From NCBI RefSeq assembly GCF_903946935.1, contig NZ_CAJAXH010000021.1:1-64000 (forward strand): a stretch of 64,000 nt of DNA. Direction: 5' to 3'. The position numbers were made by a program, and so were the translations under genes. Shown piece after piece: positions 17,280 to 26,903 of this stretch. This DNA is from an uncultured Thiodictyon sp. (GTDB taxonomy: Bacteria > Pseudomonadota > Gammaproteobacteria > Chromatiales > Chromatiaceae). Below the pieces are notes generated by a model. That model made no database searches. It was not told where the DNA came from and saw only the letters and a program-made list of their open reading frames with translations. Every line of letters begins with the position of its first letter. Within the stretch, counting starts at the first letter, position 1.

Positions 17280-18377
17280 ATGTTGTCCTGTCGGCATTGC
17301 GATGCGCGGTTGGGTTGGGCGGTCAAGTATTGTCCGTATTGCGGTAAGTCCCAGGCGCGCGCCGAGGTGGTGGAAGTGGCGCCCCCGCTGGAGCCGATAC
17401 CAATACCAGCCCAGCCTCGGCCGGCCAAGCCGATCGAACCGCGCCTGGAAGACGATTGGTCGCAACCCCTGCCGACAGTTGAGCCGGCAACCGAACCGGT
17501 TGCGTCGGTCGCACCGGTCGCGCCCGTCGTGCCGCCCCCCGGTCGGCCGCCCAAGGCGCCACGGCAGCGCCGCGATTGGTGGCCGGCCCTGTTCGGGGTC
17601 TGTCTGACCGCGTCGGCGTTTGGCGGCTGGTATCGGTATCGCGAGACCCGGACCATGATCCCGATCCCGGCCGGCAGCTTCATCATGGGCTGCGCGCCTA
17701 GCCTTGGGCGAGGTTGTAACGATTCGGAGACACCAGCCCATCGGGTCGATGTGGCCGCCTTCGAGCTGGGCCGGCACGAGGTGACCTTTGCCGAATGGGA
17801 TGCCTGTGCGGCCGCCGGCGGCTGTCCCAAGAAGCCCAATGACTGGGGGAGCGGCCAACGCCCGGTGATCAACGTCTCCTGGGAGGATGCCCAGCAGTAT
17901 CTGGCTTGGCTCAACGGCACGACCCACAAGGCGTATCGGCTGCCCACTGAGGCCGAATGGGAATATGCCGCCCGCGCCGGGACGACGACGGCCTTCAGCA
18001 CCGGCGATTGCATTGCCCCCCGGCAAGCCAACTATCACGACAAGGCCGACCACCCCGGCTGTCCTACCAAGACCGGGGTGTCGCTCGGCAAGACCCGGCC
18101 GGTGGGCAGCTATCCCGCCAACCCCTGGGGTCTGCGCGACATGCTGGGTAATGTCCAAGAGTGGGTACAGGACTGTTGGCACGAGGACTACCGCGGCGCC
18201 CCGACCGACGGCACCGCCTGGAGGGATGCCTGCTCAGACCCCCAGCGGCGCGTCTTGCGCGGCGGCTCCTGGTACAACGATGCGCAATCGCTACGTTCAG
18301 CCAGCCGCACCCGGGCCTTGCGCACCGCCGGTGCGTCCTCGTTCGGTTTCCGGGTGGCCAGGACCCTGGCCCCGTGA
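17280..18377 (+). CDS. Zinc ribbon / single TM / SUMF1 protein 2
   Basis: The protein has 365 residues from the ATG at 17280. The zinc ribbon (CRHCDARLGWAVKYCPYCGK) is nearly the same as in SUMF1 protein 1. A Pro-rich linker of about 70 residues precedes a TM segment (PALFGVCLTASAFGGWY, about 102-118). The SUMF1 domain has IPAGSFIMGCAP, PVINVSWEDAQQYL, RLPTEAEWEYAARAG, GNVQEWVQD and RGGSWYNDA. It is a paralogue of the first SUMF1 gene with the intervening linker diverged. The SUMF1 domain probably faces the periplasm. Substrate or ligand unknown. Confidence 0.82.
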   Translation: MLSCRHCDARLGWAVKYCPYCGKSQARAEVVEVAPPLEPIPIPAQPRPAKPIEPRLEDDWSQPLPTVEPATEPVASVAPVAPVVPPPGRPPKAPRQRRDWWPALFGVCLTASAFGGWYRYRETRTMIPIPAGSFIMGCAPSLGRGCNDSETPAHRVDVAAFELGRHEVTFAEWDACAAAGGCPKKPNDWGSGQRPVINVSWEDAQQYLAWLNGTTHKAYRLPTEAEWEYAARAGTTTAFSTGDCIAPRQANYHDKADHPGCPTKTGVSLGKTRPVGSYPANPWGLRDMLGNVQEWVQDCWHEDYRGAPTDGTAWRDACSDPQRRVLRGGSWYNDAQSLRSASRTRALRTAGASSFGFRVARTLAP

Positions 18378-18639
18378 GCGGACGCCGGACGCCGCCCGCG
18401 CCGGGCAACTCAAGCACCAAGCCGCGGTGCGCTTGACGAAACCCGGTCGACCGCCTACCGTTACCCATTTTCGAGTGGGCGGTTTCGATCTATCGGTGTG
18501 CGATCCCCACCCAGTCGGGTGGGCCAGAACGAACAGCAGCGAAAACAAGGATTGCAGTTGGTGAACGGGCGTTCTACACCCTGCGAGCCGTCGCGCAACG
18601 CCTTGGCGCACGCTCACCATTAGGGGCGAAAATAGCGAA
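18378..18639. other. Gene-free stretch before the unknown protein
   Basis: No credible ORF. A short hairpin (CCCACCC-AGTC-GGGTGGG, 18506-18523) with no T-run is the only structure seen. Confidence 0.4.
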
Positions 18640-20115
18640 ATGGAAACATGGGACCTTGACTATCCTGACGGTCATCGCGAGTCTTGGATCAAAGACGCGG
18701 CGAGCGGTCAATTCAGGCTGGCCTACTACAATGGCCTAGGCCCGGTCGATGACCAATACAGCAAACCCGAGCTGGCCGAACTTGTCGGCGCTCGTCTCTG
18801 CCGTGAGGATGACGCCACGGTGCTGTACCCCGGGCTCTTTCGCTATTCAACGGTGACCGGAAAGCCGCTGTCCGACCCTTTGGCGTCTAAGGCGGAAAGC
18901 TGGTTGCCCCCATTTGGTCGGAGCCATACCGCTGACCCCTTCGGGATGCCGGGGCTGCGCCAGACCCACATCAATTTGGCTTTGGCCAGAACCCTCTTGC
19001 CTGAGCAGGACCCGGGCGCCCTGCTGCCCTTGCCGCCACCCGGCGATTATCATTTTTTTGTCGGCAACCTCGCCGCGCGGCGTGCCTCGCTGCTGGCCAT
19101 CGAGCCACGCAAAGGCATGCTCTACCTGTTTCGCGACTCTCAGTCGCGGTGGGTCGAGGTGCGTGGCCAGCATCAACTCTTGCCTGAATCCTCGCTCGCG
19201 ACCAGTCAGTGGAGCTTGGCCTGTCCGGATGCCGGTAGGCAACAACTGTACCTGCCGACCGATCGCGGGCTGGCCCTGCTCGATATCAATATCTTAAGCC
19301 TGAGCTATGACCTGCGCCTGTTCCCCGGGCGTTGCATGGGTGCGCCCGTCTGTTTTCAGGGCAAGCAGATATTCGTCCCGGTCATCGCCGATGGGGACAA
19401 GGGCGGCATTCTTCAAATCGCTACCGGCGATCCCTCGCGGATCGATCCATTGGAATTCAAGCGCTGCTTCCTCGCTGAACCCTTTGCGGCAAGCCTCGTC
19501 GACCAACGCCGGATCATCTGGCTCAACCGGCTCGGTCAACTGATACTCAAGTTCGACGATACGACCCAGCGACCGAATAGCTCATTTATCCCTTGGCCGG
19601 CGGGATTCCAGCCCTGCTTCCAATTTGGCAGCCCCTATCGTGCGCGCGACGGGGTGCTCTGGCAGCTTGGCTTCGACCAGGCGCGCGGACGTTATGAATA
19701 TTTGACGCTCGCCCACAACCAGCCCGAGCGCCAGGAGACCGCCTCCCCACGCTTCGGTTCCGGCACGATCAACTTTACGCTCGAAACGCAACTACGCAGT
19801 CATCCCTGGCTCGATCCCGAGACGGTGAGCGATGCGGGATCGCGTCATATTGTGGCGCCGCTGTTGGAGTCGCCCAATAAGTCGGCGTTCTGCGTGCGCA
19901 TCCCCTGGAATCAGGGGGCGGACGACCTGTTTAGCAGCCAGGGCAAACATGCCGCTGTGTTCCGGCTGGTCATGGAACATGGGGATATCGATTTTTTCAT
20001 GAAAAAGCTCACGCGCCCCTGGCTGACCCGCGCCTTTGTCTATCGCCACGAGCTTTATCTGTATCACCCGGACTTCGATCGGCATATCCCCGGTTGGAAA
20101 CTGTTGACCTGCTGA
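18640..20115 (+). CDS. Unknown protein, soluble, beta-rich
   Basis: The 491-residue protein starts METWDLDYPDGHRESW. I do not recognise the family. It has no signal peptide or TM helix and is rich in short beta-strand-like blocks with aromatic and Gly residues (LLAIEPRKGMLYLF, QQLYLPTDRGLALLDI, QIFVPVIADGDKGGIL, RIIWLNRLGQLILKF). These repeat about every 45-60 residues, as in a beta-propeller. It sits 17 nt before the next gene and within the Ter locus. A propeller-type scaffold is inference; the low similarity of the blocks leaves other folds open. Confidence 0.6.
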   Translation: METWDLDYPDGHRESWIKDAASGQFRLAYYNGLGPVDDQYSKPELAELVGARLCREDDATVLYPGLFRYSTVTGKPLSDPLASKAESWLPPFGRSHTADPFGMPGLRQTHINLALARTLLPEQDPGALLPLPPPGDYHFFVGNLAARRASLLAIEPRKGMLYLFRDSQSRWVEVRGQHQLLPESSLATSQWSLACPDAGRQQLYLPTDRGLALLDINILSLSYDLRLFPGRCMGAPVCFQGKQIFVPVIADGDKGGILQIATGDPSRIDPLEFKRCFLAEPFAASLVDQRRIIWLNRLGQLILKFDDTTQRPNSSFIPWPAGFQPCFQFGSPYRARDGVLWQLGFDQARGRYEYLTLAHNQPERQETASPRFGSGTINFTLETQLRSHPWLDPETVSDAGSRHIVAPLLESPNKSAFCVRIPWNQGADDLFSSQGKHAAVFRLVMEHGDIDFFMKKLTRPWLTRAFVYRHELYLYHPDFDRHIPGWKLLTC

Positions 20116-20132
20116 TTAATGGAGGCATCGTC

Positions 20133-21605
20133 ATGCGCCTACGTTCGCTGCTCTTGTTGCTTTCACTGATCTCGCCGGTGCCTGCTGCCACGGCGATGCA
20201 GCAGGCCTTTTTGATTCAAAACTCGGGCTGGATGGAGCCATTTTATAGCGATCCGCAATCGCTGTTCAAATCGCTGATTTTGGCCGTGTTCCATACCGTG
20301 ACGCGGCCGCAGGATCGGGTCTTTGTTTCGGTCTTCAACCAATCGGTCGGCAACAATAAATCGCCGGTGCTGATTTATCAAAACGGCCAAGCCCGCTCTG
20401 TCGATGAAGTCATCGGCGACATCAAGGTGGCCAAGAAGCCTCAATCCAGCGCATTGACCGATACGGATTTTCAGGAGGCGGTCACCAAGACCATTATCGA
20501 TCGATTTCAAGGCAAGCCCGGAATCATATGGATTTTCACCAATAACAAGAACAGCCCGAATAACGATGCGGCAACGATCGTCCGCAATCGCGAGTTTTAC
20601 CAATTAATCCATAACGAGCCGACCATCGCCAGAACCGTCGCCTTTCCGTTGGGCATGCCGGTCAAGGGTCGAGTCTATAAGGCCAGCGGCCTGATGGTCT
20701 ATGCCTTGGCCTATGGCAACGAGGCCGACGCCGCCTTGCGCTACCTGATCGACAGCGGACGGGTCGGACAGGTATTCACCGAGACGCCGGCGCGGTTGAA
20801 GCCGCTGGATCGCGACTCTGTACGTCTACTGCCGCAGGAAATCCGCAACCAGCCTGGAACCACGGTGGGGTTGGCCGCGGATCGGCACACGGTGGTATTG
20901 GATGTCGAGGCATCCAAGCAACAGCCGAGTGTCGAGATCCTGGCGTCGCTCGAAAACCTGTTTTATCCCTATATTATCGAATCGGCTGACCTCTCGGCCA
21001 GCTTTGTCGTCGCCGCGTCGCGCAGTACATTGGCGCCGGAGCCATCGCGCATCGCCGCGCTGGAGCCGGGCGCGCGTAAAGAAATCAGGGTGACCCTGCC
21101 CATTCCGCTCGCTCAAGTCCCTTCGATCTGGTCGATCAAGGCCTTGCGTTCATTCGGTACGCGCTTTGAAATCCATGGCACACTCGAGTTGGAACTGAGC
21201 AATCAGCGGCTCGTCCTATCGGATGCCTTTAGCAAGAATCTGAATACACTGTTTCCCGGCGACCCCATTTCCGAGGTGTTTTCTCCGCCGCAGGATACAC
21301 TGTCATCCCAGGTCAGCGTTCCCTTTGTGATTCGCATCGTTTATCCCACGTATCCCATCTTGCTCATTGGTCTGGCCCTGCTGGTGGGGCTGGGGGTGAT
21401 CCTGTCGGCGCTCATCCTTGGCAACCGGTCGCGCGTCTATCAATTGCGGGTCGATGGTCAGGTGCAGACCTGTCGGCTCAAGCCGTTTCGCTCCCAGCCA
21501 TTGTATTCTGCCCGGGGTGAGTTGGTTGCAAGGGTCAGGCGCGGGTTAGCGCGGATTGAGGTCCTTGACCGCAAAGAGGGGCACAGCGTTGAAATCAACC
21601 AATAG
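20133..21605 (+). CDS. Secreted vWA-like protein with C-terminal TM anchor
   Basis: The protein has 490 residues from the ATG at 20133, preceded by GGAGG; the track ORF at 20094 starts earlier in the same frame. A signal peptide (MRLRSLLLLLSLISPVPAATA) is followed by a vWA-like fold in which the first MIDAS motif reads QNSGWM instead of DxSxS, and IIWIFTNNKNSPNND takes the place of the second motif. A TM helix (about 408-432, YPILLIGLALLVGLGVIL) precedes a cytoplasmic tail of about 60 residues (YQLRVDGQVQTCRLKPF). The fold would face the periplasm. The motifs are degenerate, so metal binding is uncertain. Confidence 0.65.
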   Translation: MRLRSLLLLLSLISPVPAATAMQQAFLIQNSGWMEPFYSDPQSLFKSLILAVFHTVTRPQDRVFVSVFNQSVGNNKSPVLIYQNGQARSVDEVIGDIKVAKKPQSSALTDTDFQEAVTKTIIDRFQGKPGIIWIFTNNKNSPNNDAATIVRNREFYQLIHNEPTIARTVAFPLGMPVKGRVYKASGLMVYALAYGNEADAALRYLIDSGRVGQVFTETPARLKPLDRDSVRLLPQEIRNQPGTTVGLAADRHTVVLDVEASKQQPSVEILASLENLFYPYIIESADLSASFVVAASRSTLAPEPSRIAALEPGARKEIRVTLPIPLAQVPSIWSIKALRSFGTRFEIHGTLELELSNQRLVLSDAFSKNLNTLFPGDPISEVFSPPQDTLSSQVSVPFVIRIVYPTYPILLIGLALLVGLGVILSALILGNRSRVYQLRVDGQVQTCRLKPFRSQPLYSARGELVARVRRGLARIEVLDRKEGHSVEINQ

Positions 21606-21909
21606 CGACGGTCAATGTTCCGTAAAGACTTTCCGGCCTTGATCCTAACCGCGACCGACGGCCGCCGGGGCCTTGATCATCGTTCCGGCCACTCCGGGGC
21701 CGGAGTCCAAGGCTTTAGCCTTGAATGGACAGGACCAAGGCTGAAGCCTTGGACTCCAGAAGATGGTCGCTAGCCGGAGCGACGATCAAGGCCGCCGCGG
21801 GGCGCGCAGCGCCCAACACCTGCGTGACACCGCTGAAGCAGTGTCACAAGAGGTGGTGTGGCCGTTTTTTTTACAGCCTTCCTGCCATTGATTCAAACGG
21901 AGAAACACT
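21606..21909. repeat. Intergenic stretch filled by repeats H and E
   Basis: No gene is seen. A 22-bp inverted repeat with one mismatch (GGAGTCCAAGGCTTTAGCCTTG at 21702-21723, partner at 21736-21757) is family H; a single arm recurs at 36041-36063. An inverted family E copy (GTGACACCGCTGAAGCAGTGTCAC and a CGCGCAGCGCC tail) spans about 21799-21848. Confidence 0.75.
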
Positions 21910-22401
21910 ATGGCCCAAACGCACACGACACCTGACAGCACGGCCGCACATCCAGGGGCAGCGACGCCGGCGACCCATGGATTCAATCTCCCCGATCCGA
22001 ATGCTTCGGCGTCAAACCTGACGGCTGGGGAAGCGCCGGGAGCAAGTCCGGCGGCCGGGACCGCAGTGACAACCGCACCCCCAATCCCCCCTGAGATCGT
22101 TGGCAAGTCCGATACCCTGACGCGCGATCTGGCCATCGGCGGCGGCGTTTTGCTCGTCCTGGTCATTGCCTTTTTCTTTGCCAAGGGCGCTTATGCCAAT
22201 CTGTTGGTTCGCCAGCGGGTCGCGCCGAGTTCTGCCAATGCGGCCGGTTGGTGGCTGTTCGTCTTATTGACCAGCCTGGCGACCTGCGGCGTTTTGGCGG
22301 TCGTCGACCAGGTCCGGTTTATGACGCCGATCTACCTCGCAAGCTTCTTAGGCGTGGCCCTATTGGCATTGATATTGATGCTGGTGACCGGCCGCCGCTG
22401 A
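21910..22401 (+). CDS. Unknown three-TM membrane protein
   Basis: The 163-residue protein has a polar, Ala/Pro/Thr-rich N-terminus of about 70 residues. Three hydrophobic helices follow: LAIGGGVLLVLVIAFFFAKGAY, NAAGWWLFVLLTSLATCGVLAVV and FMTPIYLASFLGVALLALILM. No known domain is recognised. It lies 41 nt before the tubulin-like gene and is probably cotranscribed with it. It could anchor the tubulin-like protein to the membrane (inference). The Ser/Pro-rich tail resembles a flexible binding arm. Confidence 0.65.
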   Translation: MAQTHTTPDSTAAHPGAATPATHGFNLPDPNASASNLTAGEAPGASPAAGTAVTTAPPIPPEIVGKSDTLTRDLAIGGGVLLVLVIAFFFAKGAYANLLVRQRVAPSSANAAGWWLFVLLTSLATCGVLAVVDQVRFMTPIYLASFLGVALLALILMLVTGRR

Positions 22402-22442
22402 ACTAGTCAGCCCATAGTATCCCCCGAAAATAGGAGCTCATC

Positions 22443-25400
22443 ATGGCAGAGCAAGAGAGCGCGGCGCGCCCCAAACCGGTTGAAAAGATCGTCAAACTAC
22501 GCCCGACCCTGTATATCGGGGTGGGCGGTACCGGTATGGAGGTGATCCTGAGGGTGCGCCGCCGGATACTCGCCGCCGCGTGGGGGCCGGCCCGCAACCC
22601 GGTGCGGATTTCGAGCCTGGCGGAATTTCCGGTCGCTCAATTCATCCATTTCGATCTGGATCAGGGCGCGCTGGTGGAGTCGGGGAAATCGCAGCGCACC
22701 GATCCGCTGGCCGACGCGGTCAAGCTGTCCGACGAGGACCGTCTGGTAGAGTCCTTTGAGATCGAGCGCTACAGTCGCAGCGATGACGACCTGGCCAAGT
22801 ACCCCTATATCGAAAACTGGTCCCCGCTGACGCCGAAGAAGATCCGTGAGATGGGCATCGACCCGGCCAAAGGTGCCGGTCAGATTCGCGCGATTTCGCG
22901 TCTGTATTTCTTCGACAAATACACAAAGGTCAAAGAAAAGATCCGCTCAAAATTGGTTTGGCTAAAGAGCGGGCTGTCCAAGGACACGCAACTCAAGGCG
23001 CTCGGGCTCGATCTGGATCAGAGTAAATTTCGCATCGTGGTCATCGGCTCGGTGGCCGGCGGTACCGGTGCCGGCTCCTTTCTCGATATGGGTTGGTTGG
23101 CCAACTGGATCGCCAAGGAGACGGTGAGCGCGGCGGATGTCGAGATGATGGTGTTCCTGCCTACCGGTTACCAGAGCGCGAATAAGGAGCGGACCGAGGC
23201 CAACGGTTATGCCTCATTTATGGAGCTCGAGACCTGCATGCGGGGCGGTTCGCATTTTGTGACGCGCTGGGATGCCTATGATCGCCCGCAGTTGAGTGTG
23301 AAGCCGTACGACGAGGTGTATCTGATCGACTCGGGCAACCTGGCGCAGTTGCATACCAGCAATCAGAAAGACATTTACGATATGGTGGCGGATGCACTGT
23401 TTGAGGATTTTGCCTCGATCGACTTTGCCAACAAGAAGCGCTCAGTTGCAGTCAATCAACGCCAGCACAAGATACTTCCCTTTACCCCGCCGGTCCCCGG
23501 CAACCGGTATGGGGACATGCGCCTATCCTATTATCAGGGCTATTCCGCATTTGGCCAATCGGTACTGGATACCCAGCGCGGCGTGCAGCGCGATATGCGT
23601 GCCTATTATTGGACGGCGGAGATGGTCAAGGCCTTTTTCGGGGTGGCCCTGGAGAATGTCGGGGCGCGTCGCGCCACTGACAAACAACGCGACGACTTCA
23701 TGGCACAGTATATCCAACTGGTGCCACACGCGTTCACCAATTTCCCCGAGCTCAGCGATCGCCGTGCCCAGCTCAACCGCGCTGAATTTACCGATTCTCA
23801 GATCACCGACAGCCTGCTGATCGATCGTCAGGGATCGCTGATCGATGGGATGCTGCAAAAGGTGGGCGCGAGCATCGAGCGCATTGCCTCAGGGAATAAC
23901 AAGGACGAGTGGGGCCTGAGTATCCGGGAGGCATTCAAGCAATTGGAGCGCGACGTGGTGCGCGATCAGGACTCCACGGCCGATGCCACCGAGGATCGCG
24001 TCAGCCGCGGTGCTGCCGAGTCGTTCATTGACACGACGACCAGGATTCGCGATCAGCTCTATGTCTATCTGGACAACAAAGAACACGGCGGGCTGGAATA
24101 TGTCCTGTCGCTCGTCGAACAAATCAAGGATCGCCTGGAGAATCCAAGCACCGGCCTGATCGCGGCATTGGCCGATAATGCCAGGCGCTACGGAGAAATA
24201 CGCGATGTGGTGCGCACCTGCGAATATGACCGGTTGTTGAACAACCTGGATCAGACCAAAGGTGGCGGTCTGTTCAGTTTCGGCAACAAGGAGGAACAGG
24301 CCCGGCTGATCCTGGGTCAGATAAGGGAGGAGATCTGTCATTTCTTGCAGTTTCATCTGCGCGCTACGGCGGCCGCTCATGCCTCGGCGCTGTTGAAAAG
24401 GGTTTCTCAATGGTTGGGTGAACGGCAAGGCATCGATGGGCGTGGCGATGCCGCCTGGAGCGGCTTGGTCGGTGAGATCCAGGCCGGTCGCAATGCCGTG
24501 CTCGCCATGATCGACTCGGTCGAGGGCAAGGTGACGCTCTTGCGGGAGGACACGCGCAAGGACCATGCCACCTATATCCTGGTGGAGACCCCGGAGGAGG
24601 GTGTAGCGCTGCCGCCGACGAATGAGCTGCGGGCCTGGGCGGATGAGGTGTTCACCGATATCGGCGGCTCGCGGACCCTATTCCCGATGCTCGCCGAACC
24701 CAAGGAGCGTGAACGGCTGATCGGTCTGCTGCGGGTCAAGGCGGAACAGCAGATTGCGGCGGCCTCCCATCAACAGCCGGATGAGGGCGACCCGCTGCTG
24801 CTCGCGCTGGAGGCGATGACTCCGACTGAACGGCAACGGCGTTTCGAGGAGCTGATCACGCGGGCGATGCCCTGGGTAGACGCCAGTTGGGGGAAGGATT
24901 TCGAGCCCAAGCCGGATCAATTCAAGTGCTATATCGGGGTCGCCAGCGCGGCCGAATACGAGAAGCGTTTCAAGGAGGAGTTGTTGATGCAGGTGCCGGC
25001 GGGGGTCGGGATTTCACCGGCGCAGGTGGCCTTCGTGGATACCGGCGTGCCCGGTCGGGCGGTCTGCTATTGTGAGTTGTCCGGTATCCCATTGACGACC
25101 CTGCGCGGCATGGAGGCGTGGCGGACCAGCTATCGCAAGGAGTCTGAGAAGATTCCGCTGCACACCCACCGCGATTCCACCCAGTTCACCCATCCGCTGG
25201 CCCCTTCGACCTCCGAGCTCAATCGCCTGGCCGACGACTTTTATCAGTTTTTGTCAGGTGTCATGCTCGGTATTCTGAGCCGGGACGCCCGGGGGGAGAC
25301 GGTTCCGCCCGGGCAGTATGTGTTTGCCGTGAGCCGCGGCGACACTCGGCGAATCGGCAATGAACGCGCCTTTCGCCTCAATGGCCTGCCGGAGACCTAT

Positions 25401-26156
25401 CATAGCCAGATCCTGGCCGAGATCGGCGAGCGGATCAATGGTCTGAATCCGACTCAGTTCGTCTGTCTGGCGGTGTTGGCCGACTATTATGCCAAGGAGG
25501 TCTATACGCCCTGTCTGGTGTCGGATGAAACCGGCAATCAAAAGCCAGTGAAGGGCTTTCCGGCCGCCATGGCCGAGGAGATGGCGCGGGATTGGCGGGA
25601 GAAGGCCAGACGGATGGGGACCAGCGCGGCCGATGGCGCCCGGGCTGAACGCCAGGCGCTTGAGCAGTTAGATGCCTGGAGTCAGCGCGTGGAAAACTCG
25701 GACGCGGATGCCTACCCGTGGGAGGTCAAGGAGGGTGAGCTGCCGCGGGTGAAGCGGGTGGTGCGCCCGATTTTTTTCCAGATCGACGCCTTGGATGCGC
25801 TGTTAGAGTTAACCGCGCCGACACAGGCCCCAAGGGCGGTCGGCGCACCGACGACCCAACCGGCACCGACAATACCGGGTGCTGTGCCGCCGCCGCCCTT
25901 TGCCGCCCCCACACCCCAGTACCAGTATTTTCTGGCGATGAATGGGCAGCAACACGGTCCCTATCCAGCCGTCCAGTTGCAGCAGTGGGTGACTGCCGGT
26001 CAACTCGATGCGGCGACGCTTGCCTGGCGCGATGGCCTGCCGGCGTGGGCGCCGCTCAATCAGATTGCCGAGCTGGCCTCGCTATTCACCGTCAGCCCGC
26101 CGCCGCCCATTCCCGGGGCGCCCGGCATGCCCCCGGCCCTGCCGCCCGGGACCTAG
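22443..26156 (+). CDS. Tubulin-like (Tub_2-type) protein with C-terminal GYF_2 domain
   Basis: The 1237-residue protein has an AGGAGCTCATC site before its ATG. The N-terminal part has the nucleotide loop GVGGTGMEV (26-34) and the tubulin/FtsZ signature AGGTGAGSF (205-213), so a GTPase fold is likely. The middle (about 300-1120) is long, mostly helical and unassigned. A Pro-rich linker leads to a GYF_2 domain (about 1158-1215: YFLAMNGQQHGPYPAVQLQQW), which usually binds proline-rich ligands. Large Tub_2 proteins are known but little studied. Polymerisation is inference. The next gene begins 2 nt after the stop. Confidence 0.8.
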   Translation: MAEQESAARPKPVEKIVKLRPTLYIGVGGTGMEVILRVRRRILAAAWGPARNPVRISSLAEFPVAQFIHFDLDQGALVESGKSQRTDPLADAVKLSDEDRLVESFEIERYSRSDDDLAKYPYIENWSPLTPKKIREMGIDPAKGAGQIRAISRLYFFDKYTKVKEKIRSKLVWLKSGLSKDTQLKALGLDLDQSKFRIVVIGSVAGGTGAGSFLDMGWLANWIAKETVSAADVEMMVFLPTGYQSANKERTEANGYASFMELETCMRGGSHFVTRWDAYDRPQLSVKPYDEVYLIDSGNLAQLHTSNQKDIYDMVADALFEDFASIDFANKKRSVAVNQRQHKILPFTPPVPGNRYGDMRLSYYQGYSAFGQSVLDTQRGVQRDMRAYYWTAEMVKAFFGVALENVGARRATDKQRDDFMAQYIQLVPHAFTNFPELSDRRAQLNRAEFTDSQITDSLLIDRQGSLIDGMLQKVGASIERIASGNNKDEWGLSIREAFKQLERDVVRDQDSTADATEDRVSRGAAESFIDTTTRIRDQLYVYLDNKEHGGLEYVLSLVEQIKDRLENPSTGLIAALADNARRYGEIRDVVRTCEYDRLLNNLDQTKGGGLFSFGNKEEQARLILGQIREEICHFLQFHLRATAAAHASALLKRVSQWLGERQGIDGRGDAAWSGLVGEIQAGRNAVLAMIDSVEGKVTLLREDTRKDHATYILVETPEEGVALPPTNELRAWADEVFTDIGGSRTLFPMLAEPKERERLIGLLRVKAEQQIAAASHQQPDEGDPLLLALEAMTPTERQRRFEELITRAMPWVDASWGKDFEPKPDQFKCYIGVASAAEYEKRFKEELLMQVPAGVGISPAQVAFVDTGVPGRAVCYCELSGIPLTTLRGMEAWRTSYRKESEKIPLHTHRDSTQFTHPLAPSTSELNRLADDFYQFLSGVMLGILSRDARGETVPPGQYVFAVSRGDTRRIGNERAFRLNGLPETYHSQILAEIGERINGLNPTQFVCLAVLADYYAKEVYTPCLVSDETGNQKPVKGFPAAMAEEMARDWREKARRMGTSAADGARAERQALEQLDAWSQRVENSDADAYPWEVKEGELPRVKRVVRPIFFQIDALDALLELTAPTQAPRAVGAPTTQPAPTIPGAVPPPPFAAPTPQYQYFLAMNGQQHGPYPAVQLQQWVTAGQLDAATLAWRDGLPAWAPLNQIAELASLFTVSPPPPIPGAPGMPPALPPGT

Positions 26157-26158
26157 AG

Positions 26159-26875
26159 GTGTTGGTCTGTCAATATTGCGGCGAGGCGCTGGGTTGGGCG
26201 GTCGCCTATTGCCCGTTTTGCGGCAAGCCGAAGCCAGCGGCGGTCGTTAAACCGAAGCGGTCGCCGCCGCCCGCCCCGCCGGCCCGTGCCCGAGCCAGTG
26301 CCCCGGCCGAGCCGGCAGTGGTGATATTGACTAAGGGGCAAAATGTCTCCCTGTCGCGATTGGCGCCCAATGTGCAGTGCATCCTGATCGATCAGGGTTG
26401 GGATCGGCGCACGGCGGCGGGTGTGGATATGGACCTGGATGAAATCCTCTTTATGACCGCAGCGGACGGTAAGGTGCGGGGCGACGAAGACCTGGTCTTC
26501 TACAATCAACCCAGGTCCGCGTGCGGTGCTATTGAACTGATCGGCAGCAAAGAGAAAGGCGAGAAATTCACGGTCAAGCTGGACCGGATTCCAGACGCGA
26601 TCCAGCGCCTGGTGGTGGGCGTGACCATTTATGACGATGCGGTGCGGGTCAGAAACTTTGGCCAGGTCCGCGGGGCCTATATCCGCATCATCGACCCGGC
26701 GAGCGCGCTCGAGCTGGTCCGCTTTGCGCTCCCGGAGGAATATAGTACAGAGACGGCGATGATTTTCGGTGAGATCTATCGCCGTCAAGGCGAATGGAAG
26801 CTCAAGGCCGTGGGCCAGGGTTTTTCAGGTGGTCTGCGTGCGCTCTGCGGTCAGTTCGGGGTCAGCGTGGCCTGA
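26159..26875 (+). CDS. Zinc ribbon fused to a TerD domain
   Basis: The protein has 238 residues from a GTG at 26159, aligned with the MLVCRHC starts of the SUMF1 proteins; the track ORF at 25985 runs through the previous gene. The ribbon (VCQYCGEALGWAVAYCPFCGK) is nearly identical to the SUMF1-linked ribbons. A linker and a TerD domain (about 60-238) follow: [56 protein letters not shown]. The acidic calcium loop is replaced by ELIGSKEKGEKF, so Ca2+ binding is doubtful. It starts 2 nt after the tubulin-like gene, so the two are probably cotranslated. Confidence 0.85.
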   Translation: MLVCQYCGEALGWAVAYCPFCGKPKPAAVVKPKRSPPPAPPARARASAPAEPAVVILTKGQNVSLSRLAPNVQCILIDQGWDRRTAAGVDMDLDEILFMTAADGKVRGDEDLVFYNQPRSACGAIELIGSKEKGEKFTVKLDRIPDAIQRLVVGVTIYDDAVRVRNFGQVRGAYIRIIDPASALELVRFALPEEYSTETAMIFGEIYRRQGEWKLKAVGQGFSGGLRALCGQFGVSVA

Positions 26876-26903
26876 CGATCCGGTCAGCCTGGAAAGAAAA
26901 GTC

